This document shows positions 14,997 to 23,026 of a stretch of 26,312 nt of DNA, in pieces. The stretch covers positions 1 through 26,312 of IMG/VR virus record IMGVR_UViG_3300033143_001034; one strand, written 5' to 3'. Source of the DNA: a virus. The position numbers and the translations under genes are program-made. The notes beneath the pieces were generated by a model. The model was not told where the DNA came from, did not search any database, and saw only the letters and a list, made by a program, of their open reading frames with translations. Position 1 is the first letter of the stretch. Each line of letters starts with the position of its first letter.

Positions 14997-17564
14997 CTAC
15001 TTCTTGGTAGACTTATCTTTTGCTGCTTTTGCTTTTATTTTTTCTAGTTTCTCTTTATTTTTAGCTTCAATCTTTTTTAAGTTAATAGCTTGTTGTTGAT
15101 TACCTGTTTCTTGACGTTCTTTTGCAGATAGCTCACTATCTCTTTGAGCTATACGTGCATCTTCTTGTGAAAGTTTATGACGTTCAATATTAAGTTTTTC
15201 TTGATCATTGAATACTTGATTTCTAAATTGTTCAATTTCAAGAACATCTGGCATACCATCTCTATCCCTATCTTTTTCAGGATCCCAAGCCATAGAATTA
15301 ATTTGTGCTTTAAGAACATCGAATTCGCCTTTAAGATTAATTTCATCCATACGTTGTTTTCTATCAGCTTCAATTTGCTCTTGTTGTTGTTTTTGCATTT
15401 CTTGCTCATGTTGTTGTTGAGCTTCTTGAGCTTCTTGTTCTCTTTTCTCAATTCCTTTTTCAATACCTTTAAGTTCTTCTTTAAATTCTGCTAAGTTATC
15501 AGTATCTAACATAGTTAAAAGAGTAGAAAAATTAATCTTATCATTTTGTATAAGTGCTTGCATAAACCCTTTAGCTTCTTGTAATGTTTGATGAGATCTA
15601 GTATTATTTCCTATACGTATAGAATACTCATCTTCTAAGGAGATTAAATCTAAATCAATTAATGCTATTTCATCATCAGATAATATTTGACGTACAAACC
15701 CTGTTTGCCCATCCATCGTTTTAACAGCTGTCTCACATAACGATTGTAATACACTTTGCCATAACATCTCATGACCTGCAAATATACTATTCGTAATATT
15801 CATAGATTGTGCCATGTCTCGTTGATTATCTGTAACATTAGTACTAGCTCCCGTTTGTGCTAAACGTTGATCTGATACCCCTGCAGATACTTTCATTTGT
15901 TGTTCTACAAATTCTAATAAATTAGTATAGTGTGTAAGTTGCTGTGAATTCGATAAGTCTAACCTTTCTGCAGGTTTAGTACTATAAGCTACATTAGTGC
16001 CTTGTGTATGTGCCAATGGATTATAAGGTAATACCCCATGATCTATACCTATTTGAAGGGCTCTTTCATAACCTACTCCTTTATCCATCATAAGGATATT
16101 AAGTAGTTGTATAACTCCTTTATCTTGTGTAATAAGTTTTAACCATTTAGACATAATTATATAGTATAGTTTCTGCCATGGTTTAATTCTATCCATTACA
16201 CAAACACTAAATGCGTTTCTATTGCCATATATAAAACCATGAATAGGTAACTTAGTTTTATAAGGGTTTAACATAGATTGATAAGCGTTCTCATGATCTG
16301 TAGTAGATGTCCATTCCCATTTAGATTTACTTTTAGAAAACATATGTGGTTTATAATTAACTTTCTTTGCTCTATCTGGAATAGCATACTCTTCATCTAC
16401 AAAAGTAGTAGCTTCTTTTCCATACTCATTTATATAAGTTAATTTTCCTATTCTCCTTTGAGATTTCCAATACATAGTGTACACTACACAATAGCTTTCA
16501 TAGTTATGTTTAGATTTATCTGAAGCATAAAGTCCATCTGATAATACATTAGTAGAACCATAAGAGGGAATAGTAGATAATGGATGTTGATAAGTATATT
16601 CATACTTTTTAATATTATCCCAATGTGAAGGAGATTCACCATTCTTTGAATGAAACTTAGCATCTGTCCCAAAGACTTTGCTATTATATTGTTTCAGTCT
16701 ATCTATATCTTTTTTATTAAGATTTTCTCCATACTTATCTAATACATCAGTAACTGTAAGTTCTTCTTTGTACCCTACATAATCTGAATCTTGTATAAAA
16801 GGAGTATCTGCAGATTTATGGAAAAATAGATTAAGTGCATTAATTTGTTTAACATAAGGTACATTAGTAGTTTCATCTACACAAACTTCTACAGCTTCCA
16901 CTCCTGCAATTAATGCGTCTTCAAACGTTTCATTTTTAAGCCATTTCAAATTCTGGTTAACAGCCATTGACTTTAATAGCTTATGAATTGTTTTTTCTTT
17001 TTTTGACTTATAATTTATATATTTACTTTCGATTTTTTCAGGATCAAGTAATTCAGCTTCTTTTCTATTAAATTCCTCTTGGGCTTGTTGTGTTACTTTT
17101 TCAACTTCTTCTGGCGGTGCTCCTTGAGTTTGTTCTTGAATCATTGCTTCTCCAATAGCTTGTTGGCGTTCTATTTCATTTGCTAACATACTATCCATAT
17201 AGTTACGATAATCACGTTCCTTAGCTCTAAGCATCTCATTAGTTGCTTTAGGTGATAAGTTAATTACTCCAAAGGACCAAGGCATTTTAGATTCTTCCCC
17301 TTTAAGCACCTCTATAATAGTATGAGTCTTATTGAATGGTTCTACAAACTTTTTACCTTCCCCTTTTTCTAAACCTAGTGTATCGCAATATTCTCTATAT
17401 TCTTCTTGTTCTATCTGATTATTCTTTAACCTATAGTTCTGCCATATACGATACCAGTCATTGCCGAATTCATCCACCCTAGATGCTATTGCATCTACTT
17501 GATTTGTTCTCCACGATTTATTTTTCTTGCTTGTAGCAAGTCTCTGTGGTTCAAATGCTATCAT
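14997..17564 (-). CDS. Portal protein (long crAss-like type) with C-terminal coiled coil and EF-hand-like loop
   Basis: At 855 aa this is far longer than classical portals, but near the size of portals in crAss-like phages. It lies directly after TerL (46 bp) and before the capsid genes. Residues about 30-300 begin with the helical N-R-L-K-type region (D-W-Y-R-I-W-Q-N-Y-R at 36-45) and F-V-E-P-F-N-K-T, typical for portal N-termini; 440-620 hold the clip/stem-like core, with I-H-G-F-I-Y-G-N-R-N and K-P-W-Q-K-L-Y-Y. Residues 695-850 are a long Q/E/K-rich coiled coil. Inside it, D765-R-D767-R-D769-G-M-P-D773-V-L-E776 fits the 12-residue EF-hand calcium loop exactly. The portal forms the dodecameric DNA gate at one vertex. 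The stop is TAG; reading through it would add only four codons, so there is no sign of stop recoding. Confidence 0.85.
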   Translation of the reverse strand: MIAFEPQRLATSKKNKSWRTNQVDAIASRVDEFGNDWYRIWQNYRLKNNQIEQEEYREYCDTLGLEKGEGKKFVEPFNKTHTIIEVLKGEESKMPWSFGVINLSPKATNEMLRAKERDYRNYMDSMLANEIERQQAIGEAMIQEQTQGAPPEEVEKVTQQAQEEFNRKEAELLDPEKIESKYINYKSKKEKTIHKLLKSMAVNQNLKWLKNETFEDALIAGVEAVEVCVDETTNVPYVKQINALNLFFHKSADTPFIQDSDYVGYKEELTVTDVLDKYGENLNKKDIDRLKQYNSKVFGTDAKFHSKNGESPSHWDNIKKYEYTYQHPLSTIPSYGSTNVLSDGLYASDKSKHNYESYCVVYTMYWKSQRRIGKLTYINEYGKEATTFVDEEYAIPDRAKKVNYKPHMFSKSKSKWEWTSTTDHENAYQSMLNPYKTKLPIHGFIYGNRNAFSVCVMDRIKPWQKLYYIIMSKWLKLITQDKGVIQLLNILMMDKGVGYERALQIGIDHGVLPYNPLAHTQGTNVAYSTKPAERLDLSNSQQLTHYTNLLEFVEQQMKVSAGVSDQRLAQTGASTNVTDNQRDMAQSMNITNSIFAGHEMLWQSVLQSLCETAVKTMDGQTGFVRQILSDDEIALIDLDLISLEDEYSIRIGNNTRSHQTLQEAKGFMQALIQNDKINFSTLLTMLDTDNLAEFKEELKGIEKGIEKREQEAQEAQQQHEQEMQKQQQEQIEADRKQRMDEINLKGEFDVLKAQINSMAWDPEKDRDRDGMPDVLEIEQFRNQVFNDQEKLNIERHKLSQEDARIAQRDSELSAKERQETGNQQQAINLKKIEAKNKEKLEKIKAKAAKDKSTKK

Positions 17565-17584
17565 TGTATTATACTTTTAAATGA

Positions 17585-17635
17585 TTAAATATCATGATCC
17601 CATGATATATTAAATATCATGTTCTTTCCATGATA
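17585..17635. repeat. Imperfect tandem repeat at the TerL/portal junction
   Basis: Two copies of about 23-26 bp (17610-17635 and 17585-17607) share TATCATGG and CATGATATTTAA on the minus strand and differ only in a short centre (AAAGAA versus GAT). The first copy encodes the last residues and stop of TerL; the second is non-coding, and its arms ATATCATG/CATGATAT form an 8-bp palindrome around GGAT just before the portal leader. It looks like a local duplication of the 3' end of terL. It might also be a protein binding site, but nothing shows this. Confidence 0.75.
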
Positions 17636-20111
17636 CATTATTTCTAGTGCTTCCATTACTTCTTTGACGTTCTTTATATACTGATTTCTCTTTAGACGAG
17701 CCATAGTTTCTTATAACCAAACCTTCCCAAAAATTCGAAACAGATCCTGGCCCTTCCATGTTCTTATTATATTCTAAGAAGTCTTCATTCCAATGCTCAT
17801 TAATTTGTATAATTGCACCCATCATTGCCATAACCGTATCAAAGTTACCTGTTCTATTATATGCAATAAGCTCTTCTATAAGAGCTCTATCTTCTAGTAG
17901 ATCTAAATTCCTAACTCCTTGAAGTTCAATAACCTCATCATTAGCATCAACTACTTTCTTATTACTTTGTCTAGTTAATAGCCATTCTAATACTAAATCT
18001 TCACCAATTTGTTTATGTCGTGAAGAGCCCATCGAATGTCCGTACTCTCGTAATAATGTCTTAGAATTTGGTAAATACTTCGATATAGTCATCTCTGGTT
18101 TAGACATCAATCTAGTAAGTTGTTTCTTTCTTATAAAGTATTGTAATATACCACCATCTCTATCATTTTCAAATGTAATCTTAGCATTATAATATTTGCT
18201 TAGTTTTAATAGTAATTCATGTACATGTTGTTGAGGTCGATCCTTAGCTCTACCACGATACGTACAAACAACTTTCTCTGCTCCGAAGTCATGTACAAAC
18301 TTTGGAGTCTTCATAACTATAATCGAAGTCAATGATTTACCTCCTGAAGTGTTCTGTCCAATAGGGTCAACACTTATAATATATGCTCCTTCTGGTACTC
18401 TACCAGATATCTTCATAGGAGCTTCGTATCTTAATAAACAACCTTCTCTATCTAAATTAGAGACTACTCGTTTATCTATAGGTTGTAATTTATTATCTAA
18501 GTCTACTTTAAAATATACATGTCCTCCTTGTTCTATTAACTCTCCTTTAACCCTTAACCCTTCGTAACCATGTCTAGACAAACGAATAGCTGAATCTCTA
18601 GCAAAAAGATCAGCTACTGGGAATATATTACCTTCAGGTGTTAAGAAAGCTTCACTAGGAGTTTTACAATACTGAGTTAAGTATTTATCATATTGATTCT
18701 TATCACCATTCTCTTGTTTAATACGACGTTCTTTATTAATATACATCTCTGCAACCCAAAACGTAGCATTGCCATTCTTATCAAGTGCTTCATAAGTAAC
18801 ATCTTCTATTACTATCTCAGCCCCAAAACAAGCCCACATCTCTGAAACAAACCATCCTGCTTGTTGGTCACTTACAGTATACTCATATGTGTTTTTAAAA
18901 GAAGCTAATTCAGCTGAGTCTGGTGAAGTAAATAATTCACTAAATCCATAAGAATGCCCTTTCTCGCCATTATCTTTTACCATCGATCCACCAGTACCAA
19001 AAATAATTGCGAGGCCCTTTATGATAGCACCTGGCTTTAATACTGGCCTAGTAAACTCCCAAGCATCTTTAAGTCGTTCAGTTTTACCTGCCTCTTCAAA
19101 ATATACTCTATCTGCACCTTGTCCTGCAGCTTTATCCGGTCTATTAGATAATGATACTGTAGATATTGTAGATAGTCTTCCACGTTTAGATGATGAATTC
19201 TTTGTACTCTGCAATCCAAATGTAAATGCTCCTGAGTCTTCTGTCATTGACATAGGTACATGCTTCCATCCACCATTAGTTCTTGGGTTACCTGGGTTCT
19301 TTCTACCGAATGGAGTATACTTTGTTAGCCAATCAACAATAACTATTGCCTTCTTAAAACACAAAGCAGCATCTCGACCAGTATCGGATGCTATCAGTAC
19401 ATTAGGTGGTGAAGAATATTTACTCTTCGGAAAAGCAGTAATCCAAACTGCACCAGATGCAGCTTTAAATGAGAATCCTTTACGGCGAGACTTAGCTACT
19501 ACGATACCTACTTTCTTATAACTTTGAGGTAACCCATAATTGCCTGGGCGTTCCCTTGCATCTATCTCTTTAAAAAAGTAATAGTCCATTGCTAGGAAAT
19601 CTGGGAAGTCTCTAACTCCTACTTCTTCCTTTTGCTCATTTCTTTGCATCTTATCGATTACACAATAGTTTAGAAAGAAATAAAATTCTCCACTAATTCT
19701 AACTCCACAAGGTTCCCCATCTATAATAGGTTCATAACCATTGATAATTCTTGTGAGTTCTTGTTTCCAAAAGTTTTTGTATGCTAAGGTTCCTTCGATG
19801 TATGGAGTATACGATGGTTTCATATTAGTACCTAGAGTTGCTTTCTTTGCAACATTAAATGCTATTGCAGCTGGAGCAAATATAGAACAGTCTTTAAAAT
19901 ATAAATAGTCCCAACAAGTATTAGCAACTGGATCTTTTAAGGATAACCTACTTATATCGCCATAAACCTTTTTAAAGCTAACTTCGTTAACTTCATCTGG
20001 AATAGCCCTTTTAATGTCATCATCTGTTACTAAATTAAATACTTTAGGATTAACCCATAACTTTTCTTTGGGTAAATGTAAAGTATTATTATTCGTTTTG
20101 GCTTTGCTCAT
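17610..20111 (-). CDS. terL: Terminase large subunit (packaging ATPase and nuclease)
   Basis: An 833-aa packaging motor protein. The N-terminal ATPase has the degenerate Walker A usual in terminases, A-K-S-R-R-K-G-F-S (206-214), and Walker B V-Y-F-E-E-A-G at 336-342 with catalytic Glu, then a coupling motif F-G-T-G-G at 371-375. The C-terminal RNase H-like nuclease has acidic residues at D582 (I-S-V-D-P-I-G), E648 (I-T-F-E-N-D) and D758 (N-F-D-T-V-M-A-M), the expected triad. Its length is at the upper end for the family but in line with crAss-like phages. The ATG overlaps the end of the upstream 224-aa gene by 23 bp, so the two are translationally coupled. It works with the portal at the packaging vertex to pump and cut DNA. 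Confidence 0.95.
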   Translation of the reverse strand: MSKAKTNNNTLHLPKEKLWVNPKVFNLVTDDDIKRAIPDEVNEVSFKKVYGDISRLSLKDPVANTCWDYLYFKDCSIFAPAAIAFNVAKKATLGTNMKPSYTPYIEGTLAYKNFWKQELTRIINGYEPIIDGEPCGVRISGEFYFFLNYCVIDKMQRNEQKEEVGVRDFPDFLAMDYYFFKEIDARERPGNYGLPQSYKKVGIVVAKSRRKGFSFKAASGAVWITAFPKSKYSSPPNVLIASDTGRDAALCFKKAIVIVDWLTKYTPFGRKNPGNPRTNGGWKHVPMSMTEDSGAFTFGLQSTKNSSSKRGRLSTISTVSLSNRPDKAAGQGADRVYFEEAGKTERLKDAWEFTRPVLKPGAIIKGLAIIFGTGGSMVKDNGEKGHSYGFSELFTSPDSAELASFKNTYEYTVSDQQAGWFVSEMWACFGAEIVIEDVTYEALDKNGNATFWVAEMYINKERRIKQENGDKNQYDKYLTQYCKTPSEAFLTPEGNIFPVADLFARDSAIRLSRHGYEGLRVKGELIEQGGHVYFKVDLDNKLQPIDKRVVSNLDREGCLLRYEAPMKISGRVPEGAYIISVDPIGQNTSGGKSLTSIIVMKTPKFVHDFGAEKVVCTYRGRAKDRPQQHVHELLLKLSKYYNAKITFENDRDGGILQYFIRKKQLTRLMSKPEMTISKYLPNSKTLLREYGHSMGSSRHKQIGEDLVLEWLLTRQSNKKVVDANDEVIELQGVRNLDLLEDRALIEELIAYNRTGNFDTVMAMMGAIIQINEHWNEDFLEYNKNMEGPGSVSNFWEGLVIRNYGSSKEKSVYKERQRSNGSTRNNVSWKEHDI

Positions 20112-20763
20112 ATTCTATTTCGTCCATTAGCTTATCATATAGAAATTCTCCTATTATGTTAGCAGTACTTTCTCCTTTATATATAGCAGTAGTTACTTTC
20201 TTTCTAAGACTAATAGTAGTTTCTATAGTTTTTTCCAATTGTGGTATAATTTTAATTAATGCAGTAGACATTTTTAGTTGCTTCTCTTGCATTTCCATTT
20301 TCATAGTTAACAAATCTACTTTACGATCGATATTGTCTGCTCGTTTTATTTCTATATCTATTTCTGTAATAACTCTTTCTAGTTGTGCAGTATCTTGCCT
20401 AACCCTAGACAGGTCATCTGCTATGGCATCACAAGACGCAACAGAAGCATCGAGTGCCCTTTTCTCTGCAGTCGTATCTAATGCCTTATATTTATCATAT
20501 GCAGCTATAAGTTTCTTATTAGGCTTCCATCTTTTCTTTCCTATGAAGTCTCTTATGATTTCTGCTTCTTTATCTTTTCTATCATAATAAGGCGAATCAT
20601 ACTCCCACATATGATATATGTATGCTAACCCTTTAGCATACTCTATCTTAGCAGTAGTCTTATCCATATCCCATAATTTAGCAAACTCTGGTAAATTAAT
20701 ACCTATAGGATTTAAATACGGCTGATCATGTCGCATTGTAAATAACTTATCCTTCAGCTTCAT
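20089..20763 (-). CDS. Conserved coiled-coil protein upstream of terL (possible small terminase or packaging partner)
   Basis: A 224-aa soluble protein. Residues about 40-95 contain a segment (A-Y-I-Y-H-M-W-E-Y-D-S-P-Y-Y, then W-K-P-N-K-K-L-I-A-A-Y-D-K-Y-K) that I associate with a family of uncharacterised proteins of large tailed phages. The rest (about 105-195) is a charged coiled coil. It overlaps the Cys-rich gene before it by 17 bp and terL after it by 23 bp, so it is part of the packaging operon. No small terminase is otherwise visible, and a coiled-coil oligomer next to terL would fit. But it lacks a clear helix-turn-helix, so a structural role is equally possible. Confidence 0.6.
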   Translation of the reverse strand: MKLKDKLFTMRHDQPYLNPIGINLPEFAKLWDMDKTTAKIEYAKGLAYIYHMWEYDSPYYDRKDKEAEIIRDFIGKKRWKPNKKLIAAYDKYKALDTTAEKRALDASVASCDAIADDLSRVRQDTAQLERVITEIDIEIKRADNIDRKVDLLTMKMEMQEKQLKMSTALIKIIPQLEKTIETTISLRKKVTTAIYKGESTANIIGEFLYDKLMDEIEYEQSQNE

Positions 20764-21181
20764 CGTTATTTGTTTCTATATGTTCCGTTATTTCTTTAAG
20801 TAGCTCTCGCAGTTCCCATGGTGGTAACATATCTATATCCTTATAATCATTAGAAACTTCTATTGCTGCTAAGTCTATATTCGGAACTTCTAATTGATGT
20901 TCTTCTTTATACTTTTCCCAATCTTCTTTATTTAACATTTCTCCCCACCTTCCCTTAGAATCTTCCTTCTTTGGTGCATAAAACATTTGAGGAGTAGCAC
21001 ATCCGCATTCTGTACATGACCCTGCATTTAAGCATTCTAAGCAACTAACTGCTCTACATACAGCTTGTTCCTTTATATATGAAGCAAGTCTTACAAAGGA
21101 AGATATGTTCTTTAAATAGTTCATATTTCCTTCAATAAAATTCCTAACATCCTTAGAAGTGACTTTATTCTTATTACTCAT
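20747..21181 (-). CDS. Small Cys-rich putative zinc-binding protein at the head of the packaging operon
   Basis: A 144-aa protein with six cysteines clustered in 20 residues (42, 47, 50, 56, 59, 61: C-x4-C-x2-C-x5-C-x2-C-x-C), followed by A-T-P-Q-M-F-Y-A-P and, after a short linker, G-R-W-G-E-M. The Cys spacing suggests a zinc site with four or more ligands. The N-terminal part is helical (F-I-E-G-N-M-N-Y-L) and the C-terminus is acidic. It is the first gene after the terminator at 21200-21229 and overlaps the 224-aa gene by 17 bp, tying it to terL. I do not recognise a named family. DNA- or nucleoprotein-binding during packaging would be a guess. Confidence 0.65.
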   Translation of the reverse strand: MSNKNKVTSKDVRNFIEGNMNYLKNISSFVRLASYIKEQAVCRAVSCLECLNAGSCTECGCATPQMFYAPKKEDSKGRWGEMLNKEDWEKYKEEHQLEVPNIDLAAIEVSNDYKDIDMLPPWELRELLKEITEHIETNNDEAEG

Positions 21182-21199
21182 AATATATAATTTTTAATT

Positions 21200-21229
21200 A
21201 AAAAAAGTCGATATATTACATACCGACTT
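21200..21229 (-). terminator. Strong intrinsic terminator between the lysis-side cluster and the packaging/capsid operon
   Basis: On the minus strand AAGTCGGTAT (21229-21220) pairs with ATATCGACTT (21214-21205), 10 bp including one G-U, with a 5-nt loop, followed by a T-run (21206-21200). This is a good Rho-independent terminator for leftward transcripts and marks a transcription unit boundary. Only about 18 bp lie between it and the next ATG, so a promoter for the next unit, if any, must overlap it, or readthrough supplies the downstream genes. I see no clear promoter here. Confidence 0.88.
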
Positions 21230-21261
21230 CTAATAACTAACTAAAGTATGTGTACTAACTA

Positions 21262-21819
21262 TTATTTCTTATTAAATTTTTCTTTTACTTTATCCCACCA
21301 TCCTTGGAATTCTCCGAGTATATATACGAATAGTCCAACATAGATAGTATTGATTATATTGAATGTCCATACACTTGCAATATCAGTAGAAACTATCTTA
21401 ACTAAGCTACCAAATCCAAATGCTGAAGATGTTAAAATAACTCCTAATAGTATCATAGTAGTAACGTATACAGTAAAATATGTTTTAGTACTATATTCCT
21501 TAAAAGATTCTAACCAATGCTTCATTACCTTTATTGGATTCTTAGTTGCAACTTTATTTTTAAGATCAACGACTTTACAAATGAGACTACAATTTTCAGC
21601 AGCAGCTTCTGCAAGTAACTGGTTTCTATTTTTTAGTATACTTTCTTGTCGTTTATGTAACTTAGTAGCTTTGGTCTTAGCTGTTTTAGCTTCTTTAGCT
21701 TTTTGTTTAGCTTTTCCAACTAGAGTCGCTTGAGCTTCTAGTGTCTTACTAAGAGTCATTACTTCTGTCTCTAATACTTCTACCTTTTGTTTAAGTTCTA
21801 ACTTAGTTATTCTTGCCAT
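21262..21819 (-). CDS. Coiled-coil protein with two C-terminal membrane segments (holin candidate)
   Basis: A 185-aa protein. Residues 1-92 are a highly charged Lys/Ala/Glu coiled coil. Two hydrophobic segments follow, about 115-138 (V-Y-V-T-T-M-I-L-L-G-V-I-L) and about 149-169 (N-I-I-N-T-I-Y-V-G-L-F-V-Y-I-L), and then a basic tail (W-W-D-K-V-K-E-K-F-N-K-K). Two membrane helices plus a charged tail, in a cluster with an endolysin and spanin-like genes, make it a candidate holin. The long N-terminal coiled coil is unusual for a holin, so an inner-membrane lysis regulator or another membrane protein remains possible. Its start is 3 bp downstream of the previous gene's stop, and a strong terminator follows. 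Confidence 0.55.
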   Translation of the reverse strand: MARITKLELKQKVEVLETEVMTLSKTLEAQATLVGKAKQKAKEAKTAKTKATKLHKRQESILKNRNQLLAEAAAENCSLICKVVDLKNKVATKNPIKVMKHWLESFKEYSTKTYFTVYVTTMILLGVILTSSAFGFGSLVKIVSTDIASVWTFNIINTIYVGLFVYILGEFQGWWDKVKEKFNKK

Positions 21820-21822
21820 TTT

Positions 21823-22167
21823 TTATTTATTTGATTTTGTTACTTCTCCTTCTACATTTTTAAATTCATTTTTATCTGATGCGGGCTTACCTGTAAATGT
21901 AAGATAAGTACTAAACTTAGCAATCATATCAAAACATAAATCTACTAACTCGTTTTTATTTGTATCTTGTTTTAAATTGTAATCCATGTTTGTTCCATCA
22001 AATAACTCTACTTCTCCATCTTCTATAACTTCTGCCATTCTCCACATCATAGTTATTTGTACATGTACGTTTTGTTCTATTGGTAATCCTGTGTATTCTT
22101 CTACAACTAACTTAACTATATCATATACTGACATGTTTGAGTAGTCATCATGATTGTTATGATCCAT
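21823..22167 (-). CDS. Hypothetical protein in the lysis cluster
   Basis: A 114-aa acidic, soluble protein I do not recognise. It starts with D-H-N-N-H-D-D-Y and has a helical core (V-Y-D-I-V-K-L-V-V-E-E-Y; V-D-L-C-F-D-M-I-A-K-F). There is no signal peptide, membrane segment or clear motif. It lies between the 169-aa membrane protein (39 bp upstream) and the holin candidate (3 bp downstream), in the same direction, so it is very probably translated, but its role is unknown. Confidence 0.55.
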   Translation of the reverse strand: MDHNNHDDYSNMSVYDIVKLVVEEYTGLPIEQNVHVQITMMWRMAEVIEDGEVELFDGTNMDYNLKQDTNKNELVDLCFDMIAKFSTYLTFTGKPASDKNEFKNVEGEVTKSNK

Positions 22168-22206
22168 ACAAATATATTTAAAAATAAGGCTAACTTCACT
22201 TCAATA

Positions 22207-22716
22207 TTACAACACTGACTTAACAATGAGAGCAGCTGCTATTCCTACTAATATAGTGCCTCCAATTGTAAATAAAACAGTGTTTCTACTTTTGATTCTT
22301 TTATTTTTCTCTTTTAACTTATTATAGTCAAATTGTAGTTCTTTATTAATACTCTCCTGTAAGCTAAATTGCTCTCTAAGTATCTCTTGCGCCCTCTTAG
22401 CACCTTCAAGTCTTCTTTGTTCTACTTTTAATATAGACTGCGTTAAGTTTAATGCTTGTCTACATAATGTAAGGCCTATACCTAATGAATCTAAGTTACC
22501 TTCACAAGCATCTAATTCCATAAGTAAGTACTGTTGTTTTTCGAATGTTATAATAATTTTCTTATCATCTGCTTCTGAGTAGAAGATTCCAGGTACGCCA
22601 TTAAGCTCTATTCTAAATGGTGGAAAACTATCCACCGAAATGTTTCCTACGCAAACTGTCGAGATAAGTAGGACTAACGTTAATGTGCTTAATAGTTTGA
22701 CTAAGTAAGATTTCAT
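22207..22716 (-). CDS. Envelope-spanning coiled-coil protein, possible spanin component
   Basis: A 169-aa protein with a signal-peptide-like start (residues 1-24, hydrophobic L-T-L-V-L-L-I-S-T-V-C), a soluble part, a coiled coil at about 85-143, and a C-terminal membrane segment (about 147-165, T-I-G-G-T-I-L-V-G-I-A-A-A-L-I-V). A Cys at position 22 sits where a lipobox Cys could be, but the residue before it is Val, which is not a standard lipobox. Outer anchor at the start and inner-membrane helix at the end is the layout of a unimolecular spanin (as in phage T1). It overlaps the end of the 132-aa gene by 89 bp in another frame, also typical of spanin pairs. The spanin call is therefore reasonable but not proven. 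Confidence 0.6.
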   Translation of the reverse strand: MKSYLVKLLSTLTLVLLISTVCVGNISVDSFPPFRIELNGVPGIFYSEADDKKIIITFEKQQYLLMELDACEGNLDSLGIGLTLCRQALNLTQSILKVEQRRLEGAKRAQEILREQFSLQESINKELQFDYNKLKEKNKRIKSRNTVLFTIGGTILVGIAAALIVKSVL

Positions 22717-23026
22717 TTTCTCGTTTTAAGGTTATTCTTTTATATTCTAGATTTTTTATTTCTTTTATCTTAGTTTCTAATAGTACAGCTTTTACAGCTG
22801 CTTTAGCTTCTAAAGTGTCTATTAGTTTACTATTGCTCTCCATAATCTCAAGTGCTTGACCTAATGACACATTCAACTCATCTATTTTAGCTTGATACTC
22901 TCTTGCATCTATTTCGCAATCAGGCTGAACAAAAAACCTTTTTTCTATTTGAGTCCATAATATTAAACTAAATACTGCTATAAATATTATTGCACCCACT
23001 AACTTAAGTATAGACTTATTTACCAT
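22628..23026 (-). CDS. Rz-like inner-membrane coiled-coil protein (i-spanin candidate)
   Basis: 132 aa counted from the ATG at 23026, which overlaps the end of the endolysin gene by 11 bp. An upstream ATG at 23134 would add 36 residues that are only an out-of-frame reading of the endolysin, so I reject it. Residues 6-25 are a single membrane helix (L-K-L-V-G-A-I-I-F-I-A-V-F-S-L-I-L-W), followed by a coiled coil at about 40-112 and a short tail. One N-terminal anchor plus a periplasmic coiled coil, directly after the endolysin, is the classic i-spanin (Rz) layout. Its downstream partner overlaps it by 89 bp. It would bridge to the outer membrane during the last step of lysis. The stop is TAG. 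Confidence 0.65.
   Translation of the reverse strand: MVNKSILKLVGAIIFIAVFSLILWTQIEKRFFVQPDCEIDAREYQAKIDELNVSLGQALEIMESNSKLIDTLEAKAAVKAVLLETKIKEIKNLEYKRITLKRENEILLSQTIKHINVSPTYLDSLRRKHFGG

Noticed and set aside
14983-14999. Stop codon recoding (TAG read as an amino acid), known in some crAss-like phages
   Set aside because: The portal and Rz-like genes end in TAG, but reading through the portal TAG meets TAA after four codons, and I noticed no in-frame TAG interrupting the conserved genes. The standard code explains the window.
15177-15494. Plus-strand open frame with a long Phe/Leu-rich, membrane-like product
   Set aside because: It is the complement of the Lys/Glu/Gln coiled-coil part of the portal gene, which always reads as hydrophobic on the other strand.
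21182-21261. Possible tRNA or other structured RNA gene in the gap before the packaging operon
   Set aside because: The only structure is a 10-bp hairpin with a T-run, which is a terminator. No cloverleaf or CCA-like end is present here or in any other gap.
22169-22176. TATATTTG on the minus strand, matching the Bacteroidota -7 box TAnnTTTG
   Set aside because: It is directly against the ATG of the 114-aa gene, so transcription would start inside the gene, and the nearest TTG is 25 nt away rather than about 20. In AT-rich DNA such a match is expected by chance.
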